A stretch of DNA of 64,000 nt, from positions 34,871,509 to 34,935,508 of the forward strand of contig NC_087067.1 in assembly GCF_963678635.1 (NCBI RefSeq), written 5' to 3'. The position numbers and the translations under genes were made by a program. Positions 9,885 through 21,456 of the stretch are shown here, piece after piece. The DNA is from Symsagittifera roscoffensis. Its lineage: Eukaryota > Xenacoelomorpha > Acoela > Convolutidae. The first letter of the stretch is position 1, and the number at the start of each line of letters is the position of its first letter. The notes under the pieces are model-generated. The model was given only the letters and a program-made list of their open reading frames with translations. It had not been told where the DNA came from and searched no databases.

Positions 9885-12394
9885 GATATCCTAGGTCCAA
9901 CCCTGTCCTACAGGAATTGATTTTTACTTGAACACTCTTGATTTTGATTTTTACTTTCAAACACTAAAAATCAAAAAAGTCTGGCAGCTGGTTGTTGTGC
10001 CGAAAAATCTTTTCTTTTTGTTTTCTAACAAAACTGTTTAAAAAAAACGGAAAAACAAATGTAGTTTTTTTCAATATTGATCTGAATTTGAAGTTTTTAA
10101 AAAATCTTTAATTGGATACCGAAACAAGCTAAGACAGTTAATTTCAAACGGTTCTAAGTTCATTCAACTCATTTTTTTTAAATTTTTACAGCTAGAATGT
10201 TTTTAAATGATTCAAAATGATTTTTCTTCTTTTTTCTACTGTTTTATGCAGTTTTAAAACAAGAAGTAATTTGAAGGAGAAAAATAACTAAAAAATAAAA
10301 GCATTTGATTTCTACATTTAATGTCGTGATGATGTTTGACGAGAACAAAAGTATAAGAGTCACTGAAATACTAAATCATTTGAACCAAAACTCACAATTA
10401 GTTTAAATTACGTAATAGAGCGTGAAAAAAGGGTCCCCTAAGCATATAGTTTTTAATAATTGACACTCCTCAACCTGATGTAGCACCCTGCAACACCGAT
10501 TTTTTTTCTTGACGAACATTTTTGTACTCACAATTTTAAAAAACGATTAGATAAACAATTTAGTTTGGAATTAATTGGAGGCTATAAGTTTGATTTTTAC
10601 GAACCCCCATTAAAAAATTTAAACCAAGTGTTTTTCAGATTTTTGTAATTTCGTCAATTGCCCAAGCTTATGAATTTCTTTCAAAATGTTCTGTTGTTTT
10701 TTTCTTTTATTTTTTCTGTGCTAGGGGATGACAGGACATAAATCTAAGCTAAACTAACTCGGATCTTGTTGAATTTTAGTTTTCTTTTGAAGTCAATTTT
10801 TCAGAAATGATGATAATTTCATAGAAGTTTCATAAAGATTGCTAGCATAATTTGTAATTGCTGGCAAAACAGTATTTCCTTATTTCCTTCGATAACCTCA
10901 GATTTATTTTTGGCAGCTGATGTTAAGTGAAAAAAAAAACACCTGATGCCTAGTTGCCCTAATATTGTGATCGAAGCTAAAGAAAATTTTTTGGCTCTTT
11001 GATACAATTGAAATTATATCAGTAACAATAAGCAAAGAATTGCAATCGATTTTATAAGTATATTGTGAAAAATCTGAAGTAAAAGAATAGAATTTTTTGT
11101 TTCAATACCACAACATAGCTAAAACAATCAATTTCAATTATTTCTCAGTTCCTTCTATCTTGTTTTTTTTTGTAATTTTTGCAGCGAGATTTTCATACAC
11201 GTTGCTAAACACTTAAAACGATATAAGCATAATTTAACTTTGATGAAGAAAACAAAATTTTTTGTTAGACATATTTTGTTTTAGGTTGGGTTTCAAAGCC
11301 TTGATTGGTTTGCGTAGAAAAGAAAGCTAGCTAAATTTTAAGCTGAAATGATATTTTATGATTTTTAAATTTATAAATTCTTAGCAAGTTAAATAAGTTG
11401 CGAGTTTTTTTAAATGTAAATGACTCTTCTAAATACTGTAGCTATCTGCAACACAATGATTTTTTCATTTTTTATATGTTTTCCACGCACAATAAGGTAC
11501 TACAAACAAATCAACAGATTTAGTCGAATCAGATGTCATATTAAACCTCGTGCAGTCAATGAAATATGTCCCAATAATTTGTATCAGTTTGATGAAAAAG
11601 CGGTCTGAAACTTTTGATTTTTAGTTTAATAATTTCAGCGAGTAACAAACGCGATCAAGAAAAGTACCTTCACCACATGAAGATTTGTTCTGAAAAGTTT
11701 GATTTTATCGAAAAAACTAGTTTTGTATGCTTTATTGGTCTCTTTCTTGGCATTAAAAGTTTTGTTGGAAAAAAACTGAAAAAGATATTGTGCAAAAAAA
11801 TTAAAGTTTAGAAACTTATTGTTTGACTTTTGCTTCCATTTTTTTGCTAATCATTCTTCAAATCAAACTGTTTTTTGTCAATTATACTTATTTCACTAAA
11901 TTTCCATACATTTAGCTATTGCTCTATTCAAAACACGTACAAAACATTACACTAAAAATGAGAGAAAAAAGCTTTTAAGTGGTTTATCTGAATGTGGTCG
12001 GAACATTATGGGCTACTTGCACGGCAACCGGGTATCCTTATTTAGTAGGTATTTAGTCAGTTTCTTCCAAGCAGCAAAATGAACCTAATCAAAAAAATTA
12101 AACTACTGTAAAACTGGAAAGTTGATTTAAATAATGATCAAATTGTACTAATCAAAATTGAAGCAGTTAAGCGCCTCAAAAAAGTTTTTGAAGTGAAGCA
12201 GAATTTTCGAAGCTTTTTTATAAAATCACAATCAAAATTTGTCACTACATCCCGTTAAGTTTGAATCTAGGATCATATTTTTATACAATTATTGAGTTTA
12301 TTCACTGGTTGTTTGAAAGACTTTTTCAAAACCAATTAGAAAAAACGGTAAGTATTGCACAAAGATTGAAAAAACGATATTGCTGAAGATCTTT
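9885..12394. other. AT-rich non-coding stretch, copy 1
   Basis: No gene is recognised; the short frames have no coding signature. Loosely similar blocks (ttgtttcaatacc...caatttcaa near 11100 and a counterpart near 10120) suggest old, diverged repeats. An inverted member of the R4 family occupies about 11440-12045. Near 10715-10731 copy 1 has about 16 bp (around ctgtgctaggggatg) that copy 2 lacks. Confidence 0.45.
11440..12045 (-). repeat. R4 family repeat (GTTCCGACC / GCGTGGAAAA), inverted, copy 1
   Basis: Read on the minus strand, one end carries GGTTGCCGTGCAAGTAGCC then TGTTCCGACC, and the other carries TTGTGCGTGGAAAAC. The same blocks recur at 34397-34515, 41101-41330 and 60290-61120. It is a dispersed non-autonomous element; exact ends are not resolved. 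Confidence 0.45.
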
Positions 12395-13611
12395 ATTGTT
12401 CCGACGTTCGCAACGAAAATAACGGAAAATTTGTGCTCGGGGTGCCCGGGTTGACCTCCATACACCGAAAATGCTTATCATACAATTCCATACATCAAGT
12501 GTGTGGGAAAATGCTTGTCATACATTTTCATACAATTTCTAAAAATGGTTGAAAACTGGTATAAATTCATTTCTGTGGCTGTTTGTTTCTTATAAAACAA
12601 TCTGGTGATAAAAAACTGAAGTTTTCGTTTTTTGAAAAAAATGCTTATCATACAATTCCCATATATGGAAATTGTATGACTGGCATTTTTTTGGTGGCGA
12701 CAAAAAAAATTTTTGAAGTAATTTTGAAAATTTAGCCCAAAAATTTTTTTTTGTTTTTTTTTCAACCGCAAATCGATTTTCGTACGCAAACAAACATTTT
12801 TCGAAAAAAAAAATTTTGCATGCAAAATTTAATATTTTGTGTGCATAACGTAGTCCTGGATACGATAAAATTGGCTTTTATTTTCTTTTCACTTAATTTT
12901 TTTTTTCAAAAACGCTGAAAATTCCTCTTTCTTTTGTATGGGGTGTTAATGTACGCCTTGATCAATGTCTGATAATTTGAAAATTCAAAAATTTAATATA
13001 ATCATCATTAAAAAATTTTGCCAAAAATAAAAGTTTGTTACTTTTGTTATATCAATTGTAAAAGACGGACAAATTCAGGTCGTTTTCTATGCATTGTAAA
13101 TGCAAGACCGTCCAACCATTGGTGTTTTGCGTAACCAAGGTCTTTGTCACTTGTGTTCGGTTGCAACTACAACCGAAAATTTTTCAGAAACTAAAGTTAG
13201 AAAGAAAAAATCAAAAATTTTTGGTTTATGGGAAAACACCTATCATACAATTTTCATATATGGAAAAATGCTTATCATAGAGTTTTCATACAATTTTCTG
13301 TACGTATGGAATTGTATGAAATTGTATGACAAGAAGTTTCTCATATATGGAAATTGTATGATAAGAAGTTTTGGTCAACCCGGGTGTGTTATTTTTCCTC
13401 AGACAATTTTCCACTATTTATTTTTGGAGCGAAATTGATCACTTTGTAGTTTGTATGGCGTGTGAGTGACGGCTTCACAAAAAAATCTCATATTAGAAAA
13501 AAAATTCTATTCATTTTTTTATTACATTTAGTTTTTCATGTTATTACTGCTCCATAGACCTTAAGAGGCAGTCGGAACATTCAGGGCTTCGCGCTGATAC
13601 CAGCTGTCTTG
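12395..13611. mobile_element. R1 element with TTCCGAC ends and terminal hairpin, copy 1, split by an insertion
   Basis: The left end is attgttccgac (12395) followed by aacgaaaataacgg and gtgctcggggtg. The right end is cagtcggaacatt followed by the stem-loop-like cagggcttcgcgctgatac (to about 13611). The left and right motifs are mutually inverted. In this copy the element is interrupted by the 940-bp insertion at 12445-13384; copy 2 has the uninterrupted ~275-bp version. Relatives are at 32277-33114, 55310-55826 and, as a right end only, 54801-54851. Confidence 0.65.
12445..13384. mobile_element. MITE family M2 (CCCGGGTTGACC ends), 940 bp, present only in copy 1
   Basis: The ends are perfect 12-bp inverted repeats, CCCGGGTTGACC and GGTCAACCCGGG. 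Comparison with copy 2 (26168/26169, the empty site in ggggtgtgtt) shows a precise insertion with a 2-bp TG duplication. The interior repeats a core around ttgtatgataagcat in both orientations (for example around 12640-12690 and 13240-13370), so much of the element can fold back. No transposase is encoded. A shorter relative is at 30270-30642 and an end fragment at 37754-37771. Confidence 0.85.
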
Positions 13612-13661
13612 TTAGAATTTGATGTCCAAATAGATTTCTTTTATTTTGAAAAAAGACAGAG

Positions 13662-13670
13662 TATATAAAT
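13662..13670 (+). promoter_or_regulatory. TATA-like box (TATATAAAT), copy 1
   Basis: TATATAAAT followed by GGGGC stands out in a moderately GC-balanced context, ~910 bp upstream of the kinesin ATG and ~140 bp upstream of a short ORF. Which transcript it would drive is inference. Confidence 0.4.
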
Positions 13671-13810
13671 GGGGCTCGTCATTGCGACAGCACTTCCACG
13701 CGATTGCTCAATCTTCCGTGGGTGACTTTTAAGGCAAAATCTTAAGACTAATTCTAGTCGCCAGTCTCGTCGAAAGCTGTAAATACCCCTAAAGACACTT
13801 GGGAAGGCGG

Positions 13811-13996
13811 ATGAGTGGCTTCACCGTATCACTATTGTATAATAATGATGGAAAAGATTTTTTGAAAGAAAGGGAAAAACACCAATCCTATAAACTAAAG
13901 ACAACGGCTGTTGAAAAAACTGCATTTGTACACCATTATGACACATGTTCTGGAACATGTGCGGAGTCATCGAATTTAAGTTGCGTTTTTTCGTGA
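13811..13996 (+). CDS. Short ORF (61 aa) in the presumed leader, copy 1
   Basis: The ATG at 13811 opens a 61-codon frame (MSGFTVSLLYNNDGKDFL...) ending at TGA. It lies 140 bp downstream of a TATA-like box. The duplicate differs by one residue (E to Q in the KERE/KERQ segment). No family is recognised. It could be an upstream ORF of the kinesin mRNA, a small protein or a chance frame. Confidence 0.2.
   Translation: MSGFTVSLLYNNDGKDFLKEREKHQSYKLKTTAVEKTAFVHHYDTCSGTCAESSNLSCVFS
13942..13961. promoter_or_regulatory. 20-bp palindrome upstream of kinesin exon 1, copy 1
   Basis: CACATGTTC and GAACATGTG are perfect inverted 9-mers separated by TG. Such a dyad could bind a dimeric transcription factor, but no specific factor is assigned. 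Confidence 0.35.
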
Positions 13997-14474
13997 TTAT
14001 TCATCAGTCCTGCTTAAATACCGAAGTGTTTTGTACCAATCTCGACTACGTAAAATTCAACTGAAAAGCCAATTTATTTTGGCCACCAAAGAATTACGTG
14101 ATTATTTGTTTAAGCTATGCAAAATTCATGATTTTCACTTTATTTGCTATGCTTTTACATTGTGAGCTTGAAGATTTATACTTAAATTTAATTTAAACTT
14201 TTCTGAAACAAAACGTGCATCGGATTATAACTGGCACGTTTGAGTAAAGTCTTTTTTTTCTGTTGCAAACCAATATAGCATAAATCATTGTTTAAAACTG
14301 CTACCCCGATGTTTTTTATTACAGATTCACAATTAAATAAAACCATTGTATAATAGAAAACGATATAAATCAATAATCTTCGTGCTTTTACATGCAAGCA
14401 GAAATAACAAAAAATTCTTCAAAATTAATGTTCTAGCTTCAAAATTGTCAAATTAAAACTTGAAGTGCTCCAGA

Positions 14475-14506
14475 AAAAGTTTCCAAAATGATTTTTGGAA
14501 ACTTTT
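14475..14506. repeat. Hairpin with 14-bp arms just upstream of kinesin ATG, copy 1
   Basis: The arms aaaagtttccaaaa and ttttggaaactttt are perfect inverted repeats with a 4-nt spacer, ~75 bp before the start codon. If transcribed it would form a strong stem in the leader. It is fully conserved in copy 2. Confidence 0.6.
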
Positions 14507-14579
14507 ATGACAGTTTTGGTCTCGACTAGTCTCGGGAGTCACAAATTCTAAATAGCAGCAAGAGTTACAGTCACCTGAA

Positions 14580-14629
14580 ATGTCTTCACAAGTCCAGGTG
14601 TGCGTCAGAGTCCGCCCCTTCAGCGAAAC
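14580..14629 (+). CDS. Kinesin exon 1, upstream copy (1a)
   Basis: ATG opens [16 protein letters not shown], the first beta strand of a kinesin motor (VRVRPF motif), and ends after two bases of the next codon at the donor C|GTGAGT. It is identical in coding sequence to the exon at 27362-27411. Either copy joins in phase to exon 2 at 34187. If used, intron 1 would be ~19.6 kb and would contain the entire second copy. Confidence 0.8.
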
Positions 14630-15448
14630 GTGAGTATTGAAGGGACGGAAGATCTAGCTTTCTTACAACTCAAAATAAGGAAAAGTTCAGAAAACTTCAA
14701 TTTTTCTAACTGATTAGCTTTCCCCGATCATTTTATGAAGCCTTGACGAAAATAAAAATTCAATGGTCGAACCGATGTTGCATATTCAATCATAACTAGA
14801 AGGAGCTATGTTGCACAGATGTCATATGTATGTTCATTACGCATGTTAGGATCATGTTAGACCTTGTAGCGTTACCAACAGCTAAGTGTCATAAACTTTA
14901 AATACTTCCCTAGTTGACCAAACTCGCTATCTTAGGACTTTTCTTAAAAGAATCTAACAAATTCCCAAATTAAAATTACTAGTTTATCAAATGAGTTTTA
15001 TTAAATAAATTTACCAAATTAGGTTCTTAGAACGTTACAAGTAATGGACTCTTACTTATAAGAAAGTTGTAAAATATGAATTTTTCCTACAAAAATATCT
15101 CAAAGATTTATTTTCATTTTCATTTCGAAAAGTCTCCTATAACCAGCTTCAAAGTTCTCCGCTATTGCAGATAACAATGACGGAAACTCGTAAGCCAAAA
15201 GACTCTTTTTGCTTCATGAGTTAAACGAAATAAATCATTTGAGTTTTTTGCTGACAATCTTTTTGCTGACTTAATCTTTTTTGCTGACAATCGTTTTGCA
15301 AGATGAGTTTTAGTTTAAGAAAACCAGAAAATTAGTTTAAGAAAATTAGTTTAAGAAAACCAGAAAATTTGTGGATATATACCTAAGGCCCACTGTCTTA
15401 ACCAATCAGAATCGAGACAAAGTGAGATATGAAAACCATTTCTTTTTT
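14630..15448. other. Start of kinesin intron 1 in copy 1, with short tandem repeats
   Basis: No exon is seen. At 15246-15301 a ttttttgctgacaatc unit occurs about three times, and at 15312-15368 a tagtttaagaaaaccagaaaa unit about three times. The segment ends at the duplication junction. Confidence 0.5.
15391..15416. repeat. Orphan left arm of a foldback repeat at the duplication junction
   Basis: This 26-bp block (cactgtcttaaccaatcag...) is the left arm of the inverted repeat that is complete at 28173-28256. Here the right arm is missing because the duplication junction (15448/15449) cuts off the repeat exactly after its loop. Confidence 0.8.
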
Positions 15449-16353
15449 GGATAATCTTGTGTAATCAATGTTAACTGTGAATTCCGACGGGGTGGCCAAA
15501 TCAAGAGAAATTTAATCTTTGATAGACTCAACCTAAGAACTAAGAAAAAAATTTTCCATTTTATCATCAAGTTGAAGACTGACTTTGTTAAACTCGTCCT
15601 ATCTAACATTTCACATACGGCAGATAGGTCATCTTCCATTTACATTGCTTCGAACTCGTCTTCTTGTAGCTTTCTCCATGATCCTCAGCTAATGCATTTG
15701 ATTTTAAACTTTTTTTTTTGCTGTTTCAACTTCAAAGCCACGCTAGCGTTCCTGGCAAGTCCTTCTTGAGGTAACATATTCAATGCGAGATTGCGCTTTA
15801 ACTCACTAGAAGTCTTAGATTCCAATGCGGGCGTATACCGACTTGAATATGAGCTTCAAACATGTGTTCTTTTTGTGTTTGATTTCTTAGTAGCTACACT
15901 CGACCTTTTAGACCAAGAGCCTCCAGTTTAAAGCACAAGTTTAGATCCATTGTCGCCAGCTATTTCATCTTTTTGGGTTTTTACTACCGTCCCCTTAGCT
16001 TCTGAGTTTTCTAAAGCGAATTCATAAAATTTATGCTACTGTAAAACTTTATAATTAGTTTCTTTATTTTGTGGAGCCAAAAATACTTTTTGGATATGTA
16101 CTTGTCGGGATCTTTGTCCTTTCAGCCCTTGAATAATTTCCGTTTTTAATTCAACAGCCTGTTCCATTAAAATTTCACGTTTTATTTCAATTCTGCTCGA
16201 ATGGCTTTGATTTTTAGTTTTAAGTAGTAGAAGAGCATAACATTTGTAAAGATATTTTTCTGTGGAGTCTCGGTTTTCAAACATCTTTTTTATTTTTTTG
16301 GGTATCTTCTCTTCCTTGCTTTTACCGAAGCTAGTTGCTCGATGCTTTATAGG
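15449..16353 (-). pseudogene. Decayed coding-like frame, copy 2
   Basis: It carries the same minus-strand frame and the same five stops as 1700-2611. At the junction the frame runs on into different residues (ending [13 protein letters not shown]). Because both copies share all stops, the decay predates the duplication. Confidence 0.45.
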
Positions 16354-16445
16354 TTACTAACCAAGTTGATGAGACTACTTTTTTTTCTATGAGACAAGCA
16401 GTCAATTACTACGACTCTCAAAATCCAAGCTCAGAAAGGTACTAC

Positions 16446-18545
16446 GAAGCTCAAGAGGGTCTCGGTATACGAGCGGAACGATGTCTCCGAGACGACGAAA
16501 AAGGAGCCAACTTGCAAGCTAGCTAGATTTGAGTCTATGAAGAGACAAGTTTTTAATGAAAAAGGCCTCTTATGATCCTTGGTTATTGAAACAAGCGCTA
16601 AATAACTTGAAACCTTGCAGTTTTTAGTAAATTACGATAGTTTTATCGCATTAAGATTAACTTTTAGGGGTGATAACTTGACTACCTAAAACCTCTTCCC
16701 TACCTGCCTGTTTTTTTATGATTTCAAGGTTTTTAAGGGATAAACGTTTCCAGTTCTTACGATTTGTGAACGCGCTGAGGCTAGCACTCTAGGACCTTAG
16801 CAAGAGAGTCTTTAAATCAATATTAGGGGGCTGATGAAGTTCTTTTTCTTCACAATGAATAATTGGTCCTTAGCTTTACGCTTAGAAATGAAGTCTTTCA
16901 CCACGTTAAGCAGAAAAAAATGTTTCAAGTAAATCTCGTTCTATTCTCTCAGTACCGTTCCGTTGGCGTTATAGGATTGCAAAAAGTTCTGCCTGTACCA
17001 TAGTAATAAATTTGGAAATTGCTCAGTACAAATCTACAGTTTTTTTACTGCTATACTCACTTATAGAATTACTAATGGCGTCGTTCCAAATGACAATGAT
17101 GATTTGTGACGACAGAAAAAGATGCGGCTAGAGCTTAATTGTCTTCTGCGAGTCATTAGCATTGAAGTTCAATTTTTAACTGGGTTTTTTGAAGCAAGTC
17201 TCTTTCAAACGCCTTTGCGATGGTGTGGGAAGAATGCGAAGCACTTGGTGTCACGAAAAAACTCCTAAAATGAGCGTCATACGCACACCAACTCAGGTGT
17301 TTTACCAATGGTGTCGGGAATTAACTAGGTTGGGTGAAATCCAGCAACATATCGGAACACAATTGAGGTTGAGAAATACAATTTAACGCACTTAAAATCA
17401 TCTTACCAAATCTTAAATTAATAAAAAAATTACTTAATCGATAGACTTACTATCAAACCGGATTGTACATTTATGTTTACAGACATGGATGAGGAATCAG
17501 GCAAGTCGGTTGAATTCCAACAATGTGCACGGAAAAATCCAGAGGCTGAAAAAAGTCAACTTAAATTGCCTAATATTACACTTCCAGATCACTTAACTCG
17601 AGCTTGATTTCAACTACAGCAATGTTTTGCTGAGTTCTGAGGGTACTTTTGAAAAAAATTTTGGATAATTTGATCAGCGGCATCGAGTCGTATACCAATT
17701 CAAAATACCCGTTGCCTATGTTCCGATCACAAGGATTTTCAATAACTGATTATTTTTATCCAATGTTTTTCATATCGAGAAAAAATTTAGTACGATTTGT
17801 CTTTGTACCAATTGCACGTTTTTCAGTTTAATGAAACCAACCAAAAACTTTGAGCCTTGAGAAAAAGTACAAAACTACTCCAAAGTTTTCGGAATTATGA
17901 AAAAAGTAGGGTTTAGAGCTTGCTTTGAGTCGGAATTGATTATAAAACGTATATAAATTAATTGCATAAATTTTCAAATATTCAGAACCGTCTTACAGTT
18001 TTTTGAAGATTGTGCAATCACTTTTACTTTGTAGAGTATGGAAAATCTTAAAAATTTGGGTGTCAGCAAAAAAAAAACTAGCCCACGTTGACCAAAAGTC
18101 CACGATCAGGACACCTGAAAAGTCTTCTTTGATCTGCTCTTTTGTCTGTCGGCTTACAGGCTGTTCGGCCAACTGCACGCTTTGGCAAATTTCGTTCATC
18201 TGCTCTTGTCGGCCTACTCAGGTAATTGCGTGTTAACGCTCGCTTTCTGACGGCTGGACACTGTCTCTGACAACTGGACCCTTCCTCGGGAAAAATTTTT
18301 TTGGGGAGGGTACCTTGATATTGCAATTGCAAAAAAAGAACTCTCAAATATCACAGAAAAAGACTGCTACTTGCTTCTAAATGTCGCATATACCTGTTTC
18401 TAAGTGTTCAGGATAATTGCCTCTGATTATCGCTAATACTTGTTTCCGCCATAAATGGAGGTTATTTTCAAATTGAGTCCTATTTAGACCTTGCTGCTCT
18501 GTTTTTGCTTTGAAAAGCTCTAATTTCATCATCAAGTTTGTTCCC
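16446..18545. repeat. Nested tandem repeat unit, copy 2 (B1)
   Basis: This is the counterpart of 2704-4804, with a handful of substitutions and a homopolymer change. Confidence 0.8.
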
Positions 18546-20413
18546 GAAGCTCAAGAGGGGCTCAGTATACGAGCGGAACGATGTATCGGAGACGACGATA
18601 AAGGAGCCAACTTGCAAGCTAGCTAGAGTCGAGTCTATGAAGATACAAGCTATTAATGAAAGAGGCCTTTTATGATCCTTGGTTATTGAACCAAGCGCTA
18701 ATTACCTTGCAACCTTGCATTATTTTTTAAATTACGATAGTGTTATCGCACTCAGGTTATTTTTAGGGGTGACAACTTGACTACCTAAAGCCTCTTCCCT
18801 AAGCCTGTTTTTTTATGACTTTACGGTTTTTGAGGGATAAACATTTCTACTTTTTACGGGTTTTGAAGGCGCTGAGACTAGCACTCTAGCGCCCTAACAA
18901 AAGAAATTTTAAATCAAGATTAGGAAGCTGGTGAAGCTCTTTTTCTTCTCAATGAATAACTGGTCCTTAGCCTTACGTTTAGAAATGAAGTCCTAAGCCG
19001 CGTTAAGCAAAAAAAATTTTTTTCTTTTTTCTCATTACCGCTCTGTTGGCAGTAAAGGATTGCCCAATGTTCTGCTTGTACCGTAATGATAAATTTGGAA
19101 GTTGCTCAGTACATAGTCTACAGTTACTTTTACTGCTGTGCTCATTTTTAGAATTACTAATGGCGTCGTGCCAATTGACAATGTTGATTCGTGCCTATAG
19201 AAAGTGATGCAGCTAGAACTTAGTTGTCTTCTGCGAGTCATTAGCATTGAAGTTCAAACTTAAACTGAGTTTTTTGAAGCAAGTCTTTTTCAAACGCTTT
19301 TGCGACGGTGTGGGAAGTATGCGAAGCATGTGGTGTCACAAAAAAGCTCCTAAGATGAGCGTCATACGCTCACCAACTCAGGTGTTTCACCAATGGGGTT
19401 GGGAATTAAGTAGGTTGGGTGAACTCCAGCAACATATCGGAACACACTTGAGGTTGAAAAATACAATTTAACTCACTTATTATCATCTTACCAAATCTTA
19501 AAATAACAACGAAATTACTTACTCGATAGACTTACTATCAAACCGGGTTGTACATTAAATTTACCGCCAGGGTGAGAAATCATGCAAGTCGGTTGAATTC
19601 CAACAACGCACAGATTATTTTTATCCAATGTTTTTGATATCGAGAAAAAATGTAGTACAATTTGTCTTTGTACCAATTGCACATTTTTCAGTTTAATGAA
19701 ATCAATCAAAAATTTTGAGTTTGAGAAAAAGTACAAAACTAATCCAAAATTTTCGGTATCAAGAAAATATTGGGGTTTAGAGCTTGCTTTGAGTCGGAAT
19801 ATATTATAAAACGTCGTATATAATTTTATTGCATAAGTTTTAAAAGTTTCAGAACCGTCTTACAGTTTTTTCAAGATTGTGCAATCACTTGTAGTTTTTA
19901 GATTATGGAAAATCCTATAAGTTTGGGTGTCAAAAAAAACACTAACCCACGTTGACCAAAATTCCACAATCACGACACCTGTAAAGGCTTCTTTGAGTCT
20001 GCTCTTTTGTCTGCCGGCTTACAGGCTGTTCGGCCAACTGCACGATTTGGCAAATTTCGTTCAACTGCTCTTGTCGGTACTTTCGTCTTAACGCTCACTT
20101 TCGGACGGCTGGACACTGTCTCTGACAACTGGATCCTTCCTTGGGAAAAAGAATTCTGGAGAGGAAACCTGGATACTGCAATTGTAAGAAAAAAAAAACT
20201 ATGAATTAGTACAGAAAAAAAAGGCTGTTACTTGCTTCTGAATGTCGCATATACCTGTTTCTAAGTGTTCTGCATAATTGCCTCTGAATATCGCTAATTG
20301 CCTCGCTAATATCGCTATTTTCAAATTGAGTCCCAACCATTGCATAAACAACAAGACCTTGCTGCTCTGTTTTTGCTTTGAAAAGCTCTAATTTCATCAT
20401 CAGGTTTGTTCCC
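18546..20413. repeat. Nested tandem repeat unit, copy 2 (B2)
   Basis: This is the counterpart of 4805-6671. The open frame seen there persists here (19247-19471) with one residue change (C to W). Confidence 0.8.
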
Positions 20414-20646
20414 GAAGCGGGGTGCAGGTTTCACAATACGTATTTTCTTTGGCATTTATCATTTTTTGACGTCAGGACTTCACCCGGACTCTATGTCCAT
20501 AACTCAAAGCAAGCTCTCAAAACAATGATTTTTGTCCTTGATACAAATTGCTCTTTTTTAGAGGTCAGACTTAATAAAGTCTGAACCGAGCTAGAAAGGA
20601 AAAACGGTTAAAATAGGGTATCACCTCCTAATTTAGTATGCTATAA

Positions 20647-20725
20647 CAGGCGTAGCTAGGGGGATCGAACCCACGCCGAACATGTCGAGCAATCCTCTAG
20701 CATTTGCTTGAGCGTGGACATCCCC
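20647..20725 (-). repeat. tRNA-like block, possible SINE head, copy 2
   Basis: It is the duplicate of 6905-6983 with the same B-box GGTTCGATCC on the minus strand and the same imperfect tRNA fold. Confidence 0.35.
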
Positions 20726-21233
20726 ATTTTCCATGGTCGGAACAAAAAAAACTGAATCACACCCTAATACAAAATTTCTTCCCATTTTCAATAGTCGGAA
20801 CAATGACCATCATGAAAAAAGTTAAATAGCTAAATGATATCAAAACCTTAGTCATTTTAGATTTGAAAAAGCTGAGATTATTTTTCATCTGATTGTGTTA
20901 GGTCCTTATCCATTAAAAAATAGTTTGATATGATAATGGTCAGGCTTTTTCTTCATAACTAAGCATATACTGATTAACCTGGAAGCTTTCCTATTCTATT
21001 TTAAGTATTTAAAAATCTAAAGTATTATTCAATTGGGAAAATAAAACAATCTCTAAAGTGTTACGCTAATTTTTAAGATTGAAAACTGTCGTTGTTCCAT
21101 TTTAAAATCACCCTTTGTACCAAAAAAATCCCCTGAAGACTGGTAAAAACTAAAAAAAAACATTTTTTTTCTGCAGAAGCTGCGTTAGAACTTGATTATG
21201 GTAATTTCAGTTCAAGAAGTGTCTTGAAAAACT

Positions 21234-21456
21234 AATTGTGGGTATCAAAACAAATTTAAAAACATTTGGTTCAATATCAACTAAAAATGAGAAAAATCAG
21301 TTTCATGAGCTTTTTTGTCTGCAAAATAATTCGAATGAAAAATTAATTTTGCAATTTCGAACCAACTTAGAGTAAAAGTATTTAAAAAATGAGCCTAAAA
21401 CAATACAATTTTGAGTAAACGATCAGTAGTAAGTTTTGCGTGAAGATTCTCCCTTG
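21234..21456. repeat. Direct repeat R3, left member, copy 2
   Basis: It is the duplicate of 7494-7716. Confidence 0.75.

Larger units (their letters stand above)
13612..14579. other. Presumed promoter and 5' leader of kinesin, copy 1
   Basis: The stretch contains a TATA-like box, a 61-codon frame, a 20-bp palindrome and a 14-bp-arm hairpin, each listed separately. Just before the kinesin ATG, ttacag at about 14564-14569 could be a splice acceptor for an upstream untranslated exon. The transcription start has not been determined. Confidence 0.4.
1707..15448. repeat. Tandem duplication, copy 1 (13,742 bp)
   Basis: The sequence from about 1707 (ggataatcttg) onward reappears in direct orientation from 15449. 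The offset is 13,742 at the left edge and 12,782 after two length differences. By eye I count roughly fifteen substitutions (for example near 2842, 3386, 3859, 5489, 5590, 8209, 9551, 13791, 13875, 14698), plus homopolymer-length changes, a ~16-bp indel near 10715-10731 and a 942-bp insertion at 12445-13386. Identity outside the indels is therefore about 99.9%. The unit ends 819 bp inside kinesin intron 1, so it includes the putative promoter and first coding exon. Confidence 0.95.

Noticed and set aside
9521-9960. Overlapping frames of 112-116 codons in several phases on both strands
   Set aside because: They arise from the CGGATTCCGC palindrome repeat, which lacks stops in most phases; residues are just repeat translations (WIPQ, DSAN, GFR).
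12478-12825. 115-codon minus-strand frame inside the 940-bp insertion
   Set aside because: Lies wholly in the M2 MITE and is Lys/Phe/Asn-rich low complexity with no transposase motif.
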